This document shows positions 23,660 through 32,527 of a stretch of 64,000 bases of DNA, one piece after another. Made by a program: the position numbers and the translations under genes. The notes under the pieces are model-generated. The model was not told the origin of the DNA. It was given only the letters and a program-made list of their open reading frames with translations, and ran no database searches. This stretch comes from Paenibacillus wulumuqiensis (GTDB taxonomy: Bacteria > Bacillota > Bacilli > Paenibacillales > Paenibacillaceae): positions 317,150 to 381,149 of the forward strand of contig NZ_KQ040794.1 of the NCBI RefSeq assembly GCF_000971965.1, given 5' to 3'. Positions within the stretch are counted from its first letter, which is position 1. The number at the start of each line of letters is the position of its first letter.

Positions 23660-23738
23660 TTAAATCAAGTGGACATTATAAAGTGACAGAGGTTTACTGA
23701 TCACTACACCAGAACGAACGAGGGGAGGAGAGTACATA

Positions 23739-24278
23739 ATGAAGATACGCCTTTCGGAATATGATGAGAACTGGACACGCATGTACGAAGAAGAAACCTA
23801 TTTATTGCAGGAGATATTCGGCAAAGAGATAGTGAAGTTTGAACATTTCGGAAGTACAGCCGTTCCAGGTTTGAAAGCAAAACCAGTCATTGACATGATA
23901 TGTATTGTGAGAGATATCGAAGCGATTCAAAGTTTTAATGAAAAAATGTCTTCACTGGGTTATGATGCAGCAGGTGAATGGGGGATACCGGGTCGCAACT
24001 TATTTCGTAAAGGCGGAGAAAATCGAACCCATCATATTCATGTATATCCCGTGGATCATCCGCAGATAAAGCGGCACTTAATATTCCGGGACTATCTGAA
24101 ATCCCATCCGGACGAAATGAGGCGTTATGGAAATTTGAAAGAAGAACTGGCGCAGCGCTTTGATGATACTACGTTCTACAGCAAAGCGAAAAAGCCATTT
24201 GTACAGGAGATGGAGCAGCGTGCTCTGCAATGGCATATGGACAAGAACAGATCAATAAATGAACACCACAATAATTGA
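23739..24278 (+). CDS. GrpB-family (UPF0157) protein
   Basis: 179 residues, GGGGAGGAG ahead of ATG. FEHFGSTAVPGLKAKPVIDM is the GrpB signature, resembling the nucleotidyltransferase G-S...D-x-D core. THHIHVYPVDHPQIKRHLIF and FRDYLKSHP follow as in the family. Often adjacent to dephospho-CoA kinase or acetyltransferase genes; the precise reaction is not established. Confidence 0.8.
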   Translation: MKIRLSEYDENWTRMYEEETYLLQEIFGKEIVKFEHFGSTAVPGLKAKPVIDMICIVRDIEAIQSFNEKMSSLGYDAAGEWGIPGRNLFRKGGENRTHHIHVYPVDHPQIKRHLIFRDYLKSHPDEMRRYGNLKEELAQRFDDTTFYSKAKKPFVQEMEQRALQWHMDKNRSINEHHNN

Positions 24279-24353
24279 CCAATGAAAAGATGGTAATATA
24301 TAAAGTTTATACAGTAATGAACATAAACGCTGACGCAAGGAGGTCAATTACAT

Positions 24354-25409
24354 ATGGCCAGAAAGAAAAAAACGTTACCCAAAAACTTTGACGAACTCAT
24401 CGAGGCAGGTGACCTCTCCGCATTGCAGGAAGTATTTACCCAGTGCGATTGGGATGCCCGCGGCGGCTACAGCAAATCAACAGCCCTGAGCTTTTACAAT
24501 GTACCGGCTGAGCTGATCCGCTGGCTCGTGCAGCAGGGGGCGGATGTCAATGCCAGGGACAATTACCAACGAACCCCTCTGCACAGTCATGCGATGAGCT
24601 GGTGCGGTCATACAGAGCTGCTGCTTGATCTCGGTGCAGATATCGAGGCAGCGGATTATCGCGGTGAGACGCCTTTGTTTGCCGCGGCAGCATCATTCAA
24701 GCCGCAGGCAGTCGATACGCTGATCACCCGGGGTGCCAACATCCATATCCTAAATGGAATGGGCCAGACCCCACTCGAAAAGGCGCTGGTATCATGCAGA
24801 AATACGGATATTGCCAATATGGCGGAAATGGCAGAACTGCTGCTTCATGCGGGTACTCCCATTACACCGAAAATGCAGGAGGCCGTAAAACAAATCGGAA
24901 GCCAATTTGAATTCCATCGGGAAGGGTTCAACAAAGAATATTTGGAGCAGACCGACCTGGGACTGTCGCGTCTGTATGAGCTGTTTGACAGGACGCCTGT
25001 GGAGAAACGCAAGATGCACGATGGAATCTCTCTCATAACCGTATCGGCCAGGGATTGGCGGGAGCAGCATGATGAGCTCTGGAGCTGGCTGATTCCATCC
25101 AAAGGACACGCGCAGACCGTACAGGGCGAAGTGATCCGCATCACCGGTAAAGTATCTTACGAAATTCTGGATAACGGAGCCGGCAACTGGGATAATGAAT
25201 TCCGCAAAATGCTGCGCAGCTTGATTCGGTATTTTGGGATGGGTACGCCTTTACATGCAGATCTGCTGGAGGAGGCAGAAATTCTCGTCCAGACACTTCG
25301 CAACGGAGACGGAGATGTGGAAGCTGCAAGACTGTGCGAGCTGGCGGTGCAGTGGGTACTGAACAATCCGAATCCTATACTTATGGAGCAGCCGGAGTAT
25401 GAACGTTGA
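24354..25409 (+). CDS. Ankyrin-repeat protein
   Basis: 351 residues with AAGGAGG upstream. Ankyrin repeats occupy about residues 15-165: VQQGADVNARDNYQRTPLHS, LLDLGADIEAADYRGETPLF, ITRGANIHILNGMGQTPLEK. The C-terminal half (SLITVSARDWREQHDELWSW, WDNEFRKMLRSLIRY) is not recognised. Higher GC than its neighbours. Likely a protein-binding protein in the cytoplasm; the partner is unknown. Confidence 0.8.
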   Translation: MARKKKTLPKNFDELIEAGDLSALQEVFTQCDWDARGGYSKSTALSFYNVPAELIRWLVQQGADVNARDNYQRTPLHSHAMSWCGHTELLLDLGADIEAADYRGETPLFAAAASFKPQAVDTLITRGANIHILNGMGQTPLEKALVSCRNTDIANMAEMAELLLHAGTPITPKMQEAVKQIGSQFEFHREGFNKEYLEQTDLGLSRLYELFDRTPVEKRKMHDGISLITVSARDWREQHDELWSWLIPSKGHAQTVQGEVIRITGKVSYEILDNGAGNWDNEFRKMLRSLIRYFGMGTPLHADLLEEAEILVQTLRNGDGDVEAARLCELAVQWVLNNPNPILMEQPEYER

Positions 25410-25462
25410 TTTTTTTGGTTGATTTGTATATACGTATAATGGAGCTGCAGAAAGGATAACAA

Positions 25463-26308
25463 ATGAACACAAAACTGATTATGATCGAAGGATTACCGGG
25501 TTCAGGGAAATCCACTGTTGCACAAATGGTGTCTGAAATACTTTCTGAACAGGGGAAGCAGGTTTTGTTATTTCAAGAAGGCGATCCGGAACATCCTGCT
25601 GACCATGAGAGTGTATCTTTTTATAAGGGAGATGAATTCGCTCATTTGTTATCCAGGTATGAGAAATATGCCGAACTACTGGAGAATAGAGCGATGAAGT
25701 ACCACAGCGATTTTTTGCTTCCTTATCAAAAAATAAAAAATGAACAGGAAGTGGATTTTCCGGATGAACTATGGCACGAATTGTCGCAAAAAGATATTTA
25801 TGAACTCCCTTTTGAACAAAACATGGAGATCGTTACACATAAATGGAATGACTTTCAACGGGAGAGCATACATACGGATTCTATATTTGTGTTTGAATGC
25901 TGTTTTATGCAAAATCCATTAACGGTAGGAACGGTAAAGTATAATAGGGACAAAAAGGAAGTTGTTAATTATGTATTGCAGTTGGAAAATAGTATAAAGC
26001 CGCTGGAGCCGCTGTTAATCTATATTGACCAACAGAATATCGGATCGGTTTTTGAAAAAGCAGTACAAGAACGACCAAAAACATGGTCAGATGGATTTAT
26101 TAAATATTATACCGAGCAGGGATTTGGAAAAGTGCAGGGGTATAACGGATTGGAAGGAACTATTCAAGTACTTCACGAGAGAAAAAACATTGAACTGGAA
26201 ATCTTCGATTTATTGAGTATCAACAAGCGCAAGATTGATAATTCTTATTACAATATGGAGAAGTGCAGAGAAGAAATCAGGGGAATACTTGGGGCATTAG
26301 TGTTTTAA
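25463..26308 (+). CDS. P-loop kinase-like NTPase
   Basis: 281 residues; AGAAAGGATAAC precedes ATG. Walker A is G10-LPGSGK-S17. VFECCFMQNPLTVGTVKYNR and LLIYIDQQNIGSVFEKAVQE are the strand and lid regions of an adenylate-kinase-like fold. It matches unnamed Bacillales proteins annotated as hypothetical kinases; the substrate cannot be named. Confidence 0.7.
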   Translation: MNTKLIMIEGLPGSGKSTVAQMVSEILSEQGKQVLLFQEGDPEHPADHESVSFYKGDEFAHLLSRYEKYAELLENRAMKYHSDFLLPYQKIKNEQEVDFPDELWHELSQKDIYELPFEQNMEIVTHKWNDFQRESIHTDSIFVFECCFMQNPLTVGTVKYNRDKKEVVNYVLQLENSIKPLEPLLIYIDQQNIGSVFEKAVQERPKTWSDGFIKYYTEQGFGKVQGYNGLEGTIQVLHERKNIELEIFDLLSINKRKIDNSYYNMEKCREEIRGILGALVF

Positions 26309-26385
26309 TCAAATAGTGGATAAACATGAGGAAAAGATATGCTTTCAAAGGATCAAAAGCGAAATAGGAGGATCGGTAGGCAGAA

Positions 26386-26766
26386 ATGATTAGAGATAAG
26401 GAAATTACCGCCGTGGAGCTTCTTTCTCATATAAAGTCAGGACAGAAGAAATTTTACAATGTTGAGGTTTTGGATAATGGAGAAATCAAAAATACGCTAT
26501 GCGATAATATCATTTTTGAAGAGTGCTGCATGGCAATAGATTTTACTGGATCAAGTTTTAGAAAATCAAAATTTATTGGATGCAACATTAAAACGTGCAG
26601 CTTCAGAAGTGCGGATTTAACGAATGCGGAGTTTATTGATAATGCTGTTTGCTCAGTGGACTTTTATAATGCGCAGATCAAAGGCATCCTTTTTCAAAAC
26701 AATTACTGGCATAGTTTTGAGTTAGTTCAGAAAGATATAGTCAGGATGGCAAGAGAAGAAGGTTGA
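26386..26766 (+). CDS. Pentapeptide-repeat protein
   Basis: 126 residues, TAGGAGGATC upstream of ATG. Residues about 45-100 show the A(D/N)LxX-like ladder: IDFTGSSFRKSKFIGCNIKT, CSFRSADLTNAEFIDNAVCS, VDFYNAQIKG. It is short, with about eight repeats, forming a small right-handed quadrilateral helix. Some members protect DNA gyrase from quinolones; this one is shorter than Qnr proteins, so that role is unlikely to be assumed. Confidence 0.75.
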   Translation: MIRDKEITAVELLSHIKSGQKKFYNVEVLDNGEIKNTLCDNIIFEECCMAIDFTGSSFRKSKFIGCNIKTCSFRSADLTNAEFIDNAVCSVDFYNAQIKGILFQNNYWHSFELVQKDIVRMAREEG

Positions 26767-26834
26767 AATGGACTGTTTAGAGAAGTATACAGATTATAAT
26801 TATATAATCACATTAACTTTAAGGAGGTTATTCA

Positions 26835-27395
26835 ATGGGAGTGGACTTTACTGCTTACTTGGCGCATGAATTTCAAGAAAAAGATCTAAATAGACTCGTT
26901 CAAGATTTAAATGAGAATATTGAACAATTTCAGTTTATAAATAAATTTATTGATTATTTTATGGAGTACAATCCAGAAGATAAAGAAAAAGAGTGGAGGT
27001 TTGACTCATATAATATTGGTGGAACAAAAGGTATCCTAGGACCTTGCGGGATCAATTTAGTATTCTCCGAAAAGGTTTGCCGGTTTTCCCACTATACTAG
27101 ATGGAGATTTTTTCTAATAGACAAAGAGATTCAATGTAGATTCAGAGAAGTAAGTTATGAGTTGATGCAAATTTTGAATTCTCCATTTGTAATATATGTT
27201 CCAGATAGCTCTGCTAGAGAATCAGCGATAGTGGACTTTCTTTGGGAAGACGAAAATAAAGATGTTTTCTTTATGCAAGAATGGCTGCTGAATAATTGTG
27301 GACCATCCAAACAGAGTATTGAGGAAATATATGTGGAATATGAAGATTATTGGGAATCTAAGGGATATTTTATAGATGAATTTAACGATTTTTAA
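26835..27395 (+). CDS. Hypothetical protein followed by an attC relic
   Basis: 186 residues with AAGGAGG before ATG. MGVDFTAYLAHEFQEKDLNR starts a soluble acidic protein with many aromatics (EYEDYWESKGYF at the end). Not recognised. Isolated cassette-like layout: one gene, then the left arm of an attC-like site 23 bases after its stop. Confidence 0.6.
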   Translation: MGVDFTAYLAHEFQEKDLNRLVQDLNENIEQFQFINKFIDYFMEYNPEDKEKEWRFDSYNIGGTKGILGPCGINLVFSEKVCRFSHYTRWRFFLIDKEIQCRFREVSYELMQILNSPFVIYVPDSSARESAIVDFLWEDENKDVFFMQEWLLNNCGPSKQSIEEIYVEYEDYWESKGYFIDEFNDF

Positions 27396-27417
27396 AGAAG
27401 CTCAATTATCACTGGCT

Positions 27418-27437
27418 GTTATAACATAATATTCGTA
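27418..27437 (+). repeat. Orphan left arm of an attC-like site
   Basis: GTTATAACATAATATTCGTA matches the left arm TATAACATAATATTCACG of intact sites. No right arm is visible in the following 150 bases, which contain no gene up to 27606. Confidence 0.5.
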
Positions 27438-27606
27438 GGTTGAAAGTATTGCTTTTGATCCAGTAAAGAATTGTATGATAAATGAAGCAAATTCCTATAG
27501 GTAAAGGAATGAGGGTTGCCAGAGTTAGAAATGGATGAATAAATTGTATATTCATTAAACTTTTTAAATACATCCATATTATAAAGATATGTTAGGAAGG
27601 AATCTA

Positions 27607-28293
27607 ATGAAGCTATTTTATAAACAGTGGCCTTTGACTTTGAATGGTGATCATTCGCAGCCGCAAATAGAGACTCCTCTCGGAACTATTCATTTATCAC
27701 TGGTTATTTCTGGGCGCTGTTATCTGTCCAATTATTCTTCCAAACTACCCAAGGGTGGTTCATTGTATACATATTATTACGATTCATTTGACTGTGAACT
27801 AATTATTTGTCGTCCAAAACTTAATATGAATTCGCACTTGATTGTAGAAGAATGCTGGGGAGCCGTCTTTAGGATAAAGCCTCATTCAGGTTCTCAAATC
27901 GATACATGCAGCTTCTCGGCTTACTGGGAAGCCAATTACAATTGGACACATTATGGATCAAATACCGGAGAGAACCTTGACGCTGCAGCATATGAGAATC
28001 AGATTTATCAATTACATTTGGGTACACAGGATATGAATACGTTAATCACAAGGAAGAACCGGAATGATATGATTCCCAAATCACTAGGATCGAACCCTGA
28101 TATTGAGCATGATCATTCGATTCAATTATCGGATCGAGGAATTAGTGTCGCCATGACACCCATTGATTCTGGTGAGATATGTCAGATACACTTTTTGACG
28201 GCCTGGAATAAAAATGTGAAAGATGAGATTGCATCCTGGTATGCAGTAGACCAGAATGCAGAAGATATATTAAAAGGAGAAGAAATATGGTGA
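27607..28293 (+). CDS. Hypothetical protein
   Basis: 228 residues from ATG 27607 (GGAAGGA 6 bases upstream; an in-frame ATG 18 bases earlier lacks one). Contains QPQIETPLGTIHLSLVISGR and FSAYWEANYNWTHYGSNTGE; beta-rich, no signal peptide, no domain I recognise. The last codons overlap the start of the next small frame (ATGGTGA), which suggests coupled translation. Confidence 0.55.
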   Translation: MKLFYKQWPLTLNGDHSQPQIETPLGTIHLSLVISGRCYLSNYSSKLPKGGSLYTYYYDSFDCELIICRPKLNMNSHLIVEECWGAVFRIKPHSGSQIDTCSFSAYWEANYNWTHYGSNTGENLDAAAYENQIYQLHLGTQDMNTLITRKNRNDMIPKSLGSNPDIEHDHSIQLSDRGISVAMTPIDSGEICQIHFLTAWNKNVKDEIASWYAVDQNAEDILKGEEIW

Positions 28294-28421
28294 TAAATTA
28301 TAGATGTATTGTGGCTCATATATCAAATCAAAGAAAGCAGGTGGTGATTGAGATTGTGAATTATTGTGAAGAAATCTCTGGCAGCATTGAAAGAAACAAT
28401 AAGCAAAGAAGGATTGTCTGA
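28287..28421 (+). CDS. Small protein, 44 residues, coupled to the preceding gene
   Basis: AAGGAG lies 8 bases before ATG 28287, which overlaps the stop of the previous gene. Sequence MVINYRCIVAHISNQRKQVV onward, basic C-terminus. Either a real small protein or the start of a gene broken upstream of the fragment at 28438. Confidence 0.35.
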   Translation: MVINYRCIVAHISNQRKQVVIEIVNYCEEISGSIERNNKQRRIV

Positions 28422-28437
28422 TTGTTGAGTCATAATT

Positions 28438-28644
28438 ATGTTTCATGATTGTCACCTAAAAGGGAATATCACTATATTTGATAATATATTGGGGAACGGA
28501 CCAAATGACCATATTGGAATCATAATAAAAAAGGAACAAGGGAGAATCATTACAGCAGAGGGGGATTTTCACAATAGATCAGGGATATTTCAACGAACAA
28601 AGGAACAAATCAACGGATATATTCGAATAGAGGATACTTATTGA
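28438..28644 (+). pseudogene. C-terminal fragment of a CHAP/NlpC-P60-like protein
   Basis: NDHIGIIIKKEQGRIITAEG then NRSGIFQRTKEQINGYIRIE follow the second half of CHAP-like domains (His in DHIG, then the AEGN-like turn and a GYIRI ending). The part with the catalytic Cys is missing. No ribosome site. A relic. Confidence 0.55.
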
Positions 28645-28751
28645 TAGATTGGGCAAGTGGAGCCCCAGACAGTGATTAAGAATCATCAAACGCCTGAATA
28701 TTATTCTCAAACTAATAACGTCGTATAAAGCCAAAACCAGATGGAGGTTTA

Positions 28752-29111
28752 ATGATAATGACGAACCCAATTCAGAATAAAATTAGAGGAGTATTCATTC
28801 CGGTCAGTAATATTGAACAGGCGAGGGATTGGTATTGCAGTTTACTTGGTTTACCTTCTGATGAAGAGATATATTTTGGGCATATTTATGTGCTGCCGAT
28901 GCAAGGGGGAATTAATATAATTTTAGATAGTAAGATATATTCTCCTCACCATGTACATAATATTCCAGTTCTGCAATTAGCGACAGATCATATTGATAGG
29001 TCATATGATTATTTGAAGTCACAGGGTGTAGGCATACTTACTGAGATCCAAGATGGTCACTGGTTTAATATCCAAGATCCTGACGGGAATGTTCTCATGA
29101 TATGCAAATAG
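28752..29111 (+). CDS. Glyoxalase/VOC-family protein
   Basis: 119 residues, GGAGG 5 bases before ATG. VFIPVSNIEQARDWYCSLLG, the middle strand NIPVLQLATDHIDRSYDYLK and the final WFNIQDPDGNVLMICK are the two VOC modules. Possible metal sites (His in GHIYVL, Glu near the end) are incomplete. Role unclear: fosfomycin- or bleomycin-type resistance, isomerase or binding protein. Confidence 0.78.
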   Translation: MIMTNPIQNKIRGVFIPVSNIEQARDWYCSLLGLPSDEEIYFGHIYVLPMQGGINIILDSKIYSPHHVHNIPVLQLATDHIDRSYDYLKSQGVGILTEIQDGHWFNIQDPDGNVLMICK

Positions 29112-29179
29112 GAATTATATTTTGGCGATGTAGTCAGCATATATAGGCTGCATTTGCACATTGGAGTTGAGATGTAGAG

Positions 29180-29545
29180 ATGAGAAAGATACTTGTTATC
29201 ATCCTCTTATTGATAAATGTCTGTCTGGTAGCTTGCCAATCCAACAATAATGTAGCTGCAGAAATAGAAGGCCATTTGAACAAGATCATTGGTGATAAGG
29301 AAATTGCCGCATCCAGTGCTCCCATCGATTATATCGAGCACAACCGGCAAGAGTACGACAGCATTATCAATACAGGTGAAGATGGTTTGCAGTATTTGAC
29401 TGCAGAACTGAAAAGCAGCAAAGAAAATGGACTGAAAGAATGGATTATGGCAAAAGCAAGTACAGATATTTTGAAGACGGATAACCCGGTCACAGAGTGG
29501 TCGACAGGGAAAGAATGGATCAACAAATACACAGCGCATGAATGA
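29180..29545 (+). CDS. Small lipoprotein
   Basis: 121 residues. Signal peptide MRKILVIILLLINVCLVAC with a lipobox ending at Cys 19. The mature part (NNVAAEIEGHLNKIIGDKEI ...) is helical, of unknown function. A GAGATGTAGAG ribosome site is weak. Confidence 0.65.
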   Translation: MRKILVIILLLINVCLVACQSNNNVAAEIEGHLNKIIGDKEIAASSAPIDYIEHNRQEYDSIINTGEDGLQYLTAELKSSKENGLKEWIMAKASTDILKTDNPVTEWSTGKEWINKYTAHE

Positions 29546-29597
29546 GTTTGAAATCAAACATATTCCGATTAGATGAATTCATACAGGAGGGTTTATT

Positions 29598-29927
29598 ATA
29601 AAATTATTATTTATCTGCAGTCGAAATCAATGGAGAAGCCTAACCGCCGAGAAAATATTCGAAGCATACGGACTGTATGATGTTAAATCCGCAGGAACCG
29701 CAGAAAATGCTAGAATCAAAGTAAATGCCGGCCACATCGGCTGGGCGGATCTGATATTCGTTATGGAGAAGAAGCATGAACGAAGACTGAAAGCCAAATT
29801 TGGACAAGATTTGGACGGGAAACGAATCCTAAGACTCGATATCGAAGATGAGTATGGATACATGGATGAAGAACTGATAGAACTGCTAAAATCAAGAGTT
29901 TCCGAACATATTGAAGTGCCCGAATAA
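29598..29927 (+). CDS. Low-molecular-weight tyrosine phosphatase-like protein, apparent ATA start
   Basis: 109 residues. KLLFICSRNQWRSLTAEKIF is the LMW-PTP start with P-loop C-x4-R-S (CSRNQWRS; the canonical loop is C-x5-R-S, as in this sub-group CSRNxWRS). GWADLIFVMEKKHERRLKAK and ILRLDIEDEYGYMDEELIEL complete the short family form. AGGAGG (29585-29590) stands 7 bases before ATA 29598 where ATG is expected; ATT 29595 is the other possibility. No ATG, GTG or TTG fits. So it uses a rare start codon, or the start is mutated. Confidence 0.7.
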   Translation: MKLLFICSRNQWRSLTAEKIFEAYGLYDVKSAGTAENARIKVNAGHIGWADLIFVMEKKHERRLKAKFGQDLDGKRILRLDIEDEYGYMDEELIELLKSRVSEHIEVPE

Positions 29928-29944
29928 TAGAAGGAGGCATACAT

Positions 29945-30586
29945 ATGCCATGGCCAATGGTTCACTTTGCAGTATCCAATCAACTCCATTCCGGCAAGCC
30001 TACGCCCCAACTGTTACTCGGCAGCATCGCGCCGGATGCTCTGCATGCGAGAGGGCAGACGACCAGAGAGGAGAAGGGATTAACACATCTCGTTCAAAAT
30101 GATCGTCTGGCGAGCGCAGCACTCATTATGAAGACGCTGCAGCAATACATCGATCAGCATCCTGAGCGGGAATGGACAGACTTTATAGTCGGCTACTTTA
30201 CTCATATTTATACCGATGCCAGATGGACGCATGGTCTGTACGAGCAATTCAGCAGCAATTACAGCGGCGAGGATAGACGGTATGCATATCATCAGGAGGC
30301 TGCACAGATTGAATTTGAACTGCAGCGATCGCTGCGGCTGCAGGATGGAGATGACCCGGTCAGGTTGCTTCTGCAGGCTAAAGCTTACGCGGTGGAACCT
30401 TTTGTGACCGAGATGGAAGTCAATCGCTACAGGGAGATGAAGATAGAATGGCTGAATGATCCTCGAAATGAGCCGCATATCGCTCCAGATTATTTTACGG
30501 TTGAGCAAGTGGACCAGTTTGTGCAAGCAACGGCGAGTGAGATACAGGAGCTGTTCAGGAAGTATGGTCTGGAGCATTTGCTGTAG
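29945..30586 (+). CDS. Zinc-dependent phospholipase C-like protein
   Basis: 213 residues, AAGGAGG 9 bases before ATG. MPWPMVHFAVSNQLHSGKPT, LLLGSIAPDALHARGQTTRE and DFIVGYFTHIYTDARWTHGL carry the His/Asp residues of the zinc phospholipase C-like fold. It is the chromosomal relative of cassette protein C17 (GSIAPDA and H-x2-(A/T)D motifs shared) but higher in GC and only moderately similar. Substrate unknown. It follows the phosphatase by 17 bases, so both may be co-transcribed. Confidence 0.7.
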   Translation: MPWPMVHFAVSNQLHSGKPTPQLLLGSIAPDALHARGQTTREEKGLTHLVQNDRLASAALIMKTLQQYIDQHPEREWTDFIVGYFTHIYTDARWTHGLYEQFSSNYSGEDRRYAYHQEAAQIEFELQRSLRLQDGDDPVRLLLQAKAYAVEPFVTEMEVNRYREMKIEWLNDPRNEPHIAPDYFTVEQVDQFVQATASEIQELFRKYGLEHLL

Positions 30587-30970
30587 ATCGGCTGGAGTCT
30601 GAAATATATTATGCAAAAGACAACCAGAATGAGATTCAATTCGGCTGCCTTTTTGTAAATGTATATACCGGGTGCTGTCTATATTCAGATCATCTGTATC
30701 ATCCGGGAATGCTCCATTTTATTTTAAAGAAAGCGTCTTGGCCAGCTGCTCAAACTTTTGCAGATGTGGGGTTACCTGGGTGGTGATACTTTTCAGATAT
30801 TTGACCGATGTTTGGCGTTTACGTTCTTTTTGGGCAGATTCTTCCGGAAAGATGGAATATTCGTATACAGGTCAGAGTACAAAGAAGCGTCGATCGTTTT
30901 TTCATAAGTGAAGTCTCCTTTAGGAATGGGAATAGGGGCCGTCTTTACGACATACGGGCTAGACGAATGA
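30587..30970. other. Gene-free stretch with a decayed minus-strand coding relic
   Basis: On the minus strand about 30719-30840 reads SAQKERKRQTSVKYLKSITT then HLQKFEQLAKTLSLK and a stop, like the end of a small soluble protein; upstream of this the frame is broken. Nothing else supported. Confidence 0.4.
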
Positions 30971-31129
30971 TATTCCGGAAATGTTACTTCTGCTTATAAT
31001 TTGAGAGAGGATTTAAGAGAGCGGGGAGTTCTGATTGTAAGACCACTGATCCAAACAGACTATAATAATAAGGAGTTTGTATTTGAAGATATAGACAGAA
31101 GATGGATCGTGGTAGGCAAGAAACAATGA
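30971..31129 (+). pseudogene. C-terminal fragment of a VOC-family protein
   Basis: The frame reads NLREDLRERGVLIVRPLIQT then NNKEFVFEDIDRRWIVVGKK and stops. KEFVFED-D-RWIVVG is the last strand pair of a VOC domain. The N-terminal module is missing and no start is present. Confidence 0.55.
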
Positions 31130-31151
31130 GTGTTTAAAAGGAGAATCCAGA

Positions 31152-31535
31152 ATGCCAAGCGTACATGACAATAAAATCCTATCGTATAGCGTTGACCTGC
31201 AGAACGATGAACTCACCATACATACCCAAAGCAACAGTATCGCCGCAGACAAAATAGATATTATTTTCACCGGAGTCTTCAATCATTTCTTTGAACAACC
31301 GCTGAAAGGAAGTATCATCCTCGCTATTACGGAGTCGCCTATTGAACATTTCATCCAGGAAAATGAAGAATTGTTGAACCGTAATAAAGGCTACTGCTGG
31401 CCTATGGTATTCGATTCGGCAGAGCAGATTGAGACCGTATTGATCGAAGGGGCATATAAATACATTACTCTCCTGTCCTCTTATGGACTGAATGGGTGGG
31501 TATTAGCCAGAGATGTGGAGATCATAGCTGTATAG
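31152..31535 (+). CDS. Hypothetical protein
   Basis: 127 residues, AAAAGGAGA upstream of ATG. MPSVHDNKILSYSVDLQNDE at the start and SSYGLNGWVLARDVEIIAV at the end recall a small uncharacterised family present in Bacillus and enterobacteria. Alternating strands, soluble, no catalytic motif. I would not assign a function. Confidence 0.6.
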   Translation: MPSVHDNKILSYSVDLQNDELTIHTQSNSIAADKIDIIFTGVFNHFFEQPLKGSIILAITESPIEHFIQENEELLNRNKGYCWPMVFDSAEQIETVLIEGAYKYITLLSSYGLNGWVLARDVEIIAV

Positions 31536-31675
31536 TCAGAAGGCTCATATTTCTACCTGTATACCTATGCAGAAGAATCATAGATCGAACTACATCTATA
31601 TGTCGACTTTCAAATTGTATAGTGAGGTAAATAGCAGGATCAGTTAAGTAGTACAGTCAGACCAGCAACAGTAAA

Positions 31676-31718
31676 AATAAAAACTCGCCGTTACGCATAG
31701 CGGCGAGTTTTACTTTTA
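31676..31718. terminator. Bidirectional terminator
   Basis: ACTCGCCG-ttacgcatag-CGGCGAGT flanked by an A-rich left side and TTTTACTTTT on the right. It serves the minus-strand SDR gene and any plus-strand transcript reaching it. Confidence 0.85.
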
Positions 31719-31747
31719 TAAAGGTCCTGTCTAAAATTCATGCTCCG

Positions 31748-32509
31748 TTACTCCACCAGGTTCCGGGTCGCCTGGTACATCTGCTCGGTGTATTTATCGA
31801 TATCATCCCGTGACATGCGCAGGCGGTCTACCGAGGTGCCGTATCCGATTTCGGACAGTCCAGCTTGTAACCCTTCGAAAATGCCATCGGCAAAAGCATC
31901 CAGCGGTTCACCATGCGTATGCAGTCCGGCTCCTCCCAGATCCGTATTGACGGCCGGCGGCGCGATCTCGATCACTTCTACAGCCGTATTGCTCAGCTGA
32001 TGCCGCAAGCTCATCGTAAAGGAATGCAGAGCTGCCTTGGTAGCGGAATAGATCGGCGCAATGGCAAACGGTGTGAAGGCCAGTCCGGACGTCACATTGA
32101 GAATTGCAGCCTGTTTCCTGGCTGCAAAATACGGTGCAAACAGCATCGCCAGATGGAAAGGAGCTTCGATATTGGTCGTGATCTCCCGGCTGTAATCGCT
32201 CCACTGGTTCCGGGCATCTGCAGTCAGCACATTATAACGCTGCTGAATCCCGGCATTATTTACCAGCACATTCACTTCTGGATAATTCATTGTTACCCAA
32301 TCAAATAAAGCGATACGCTCGGATTCGCTGTCCAGATCGCTGATATGGGTAATCAGTTCAGGAAACTGCTCCTGCGCACTGCGCAGAGCCTGTTCACGTC
32401 GTCCGCAGATAATCACAGTATTGCCCAGCTGCAAAAAGCGCTTGGCAAAAGCGAGTCCGATGCCTGCACTTCCGCCGGTAATGAGTATGGTATTTCCTGT
32501 AAGCTGCAT
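31748..32509 (-). CDS. Short-chain dehydrogenase/reductase (DltE-like)
   Basis: 253 residues. NAD(P) loop TGGSAGIG near residues 11-18, NNAG in VLVNNAGIQQ, and active-site Y-x3-K in IYSATKAALHSF with Ser in NVTSGLAF. The sequence style (ILITGGSAGIGLAFAKRFLQ) is that of DltE-like classical SDRs. The oxidised or reduced substrate is unknown. It lies 18 bases downstream of the MerR regulator in one operon, so the regulator probably controls it. Confidence 0.85.
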   Translation of the reverse strand: MQLTGNTILITGGSAGIGLAFAKRFLQLGNTVIICGRREQALRSAQEQFPELITHISDLDSESERIALFDWVTMNYPEVNVLVNNAGIQQRYNVLTADARNQWSDYSREITTNIEAPFHLAMLFAPYFAARKQAAILNVTSGLAFTPFAIAPIYSATKAALHSFTMSLRHQLSNTAVEVIEIAPPAVNTDLGGAGLHTHGEPLDAFADGIFEGLQAGLSEIGYGTSVDRLRMSRDDIDKYTEQMYQATRNLVE

Positions 32510-32527
32510 GGATATTCCTCTTTTCTG

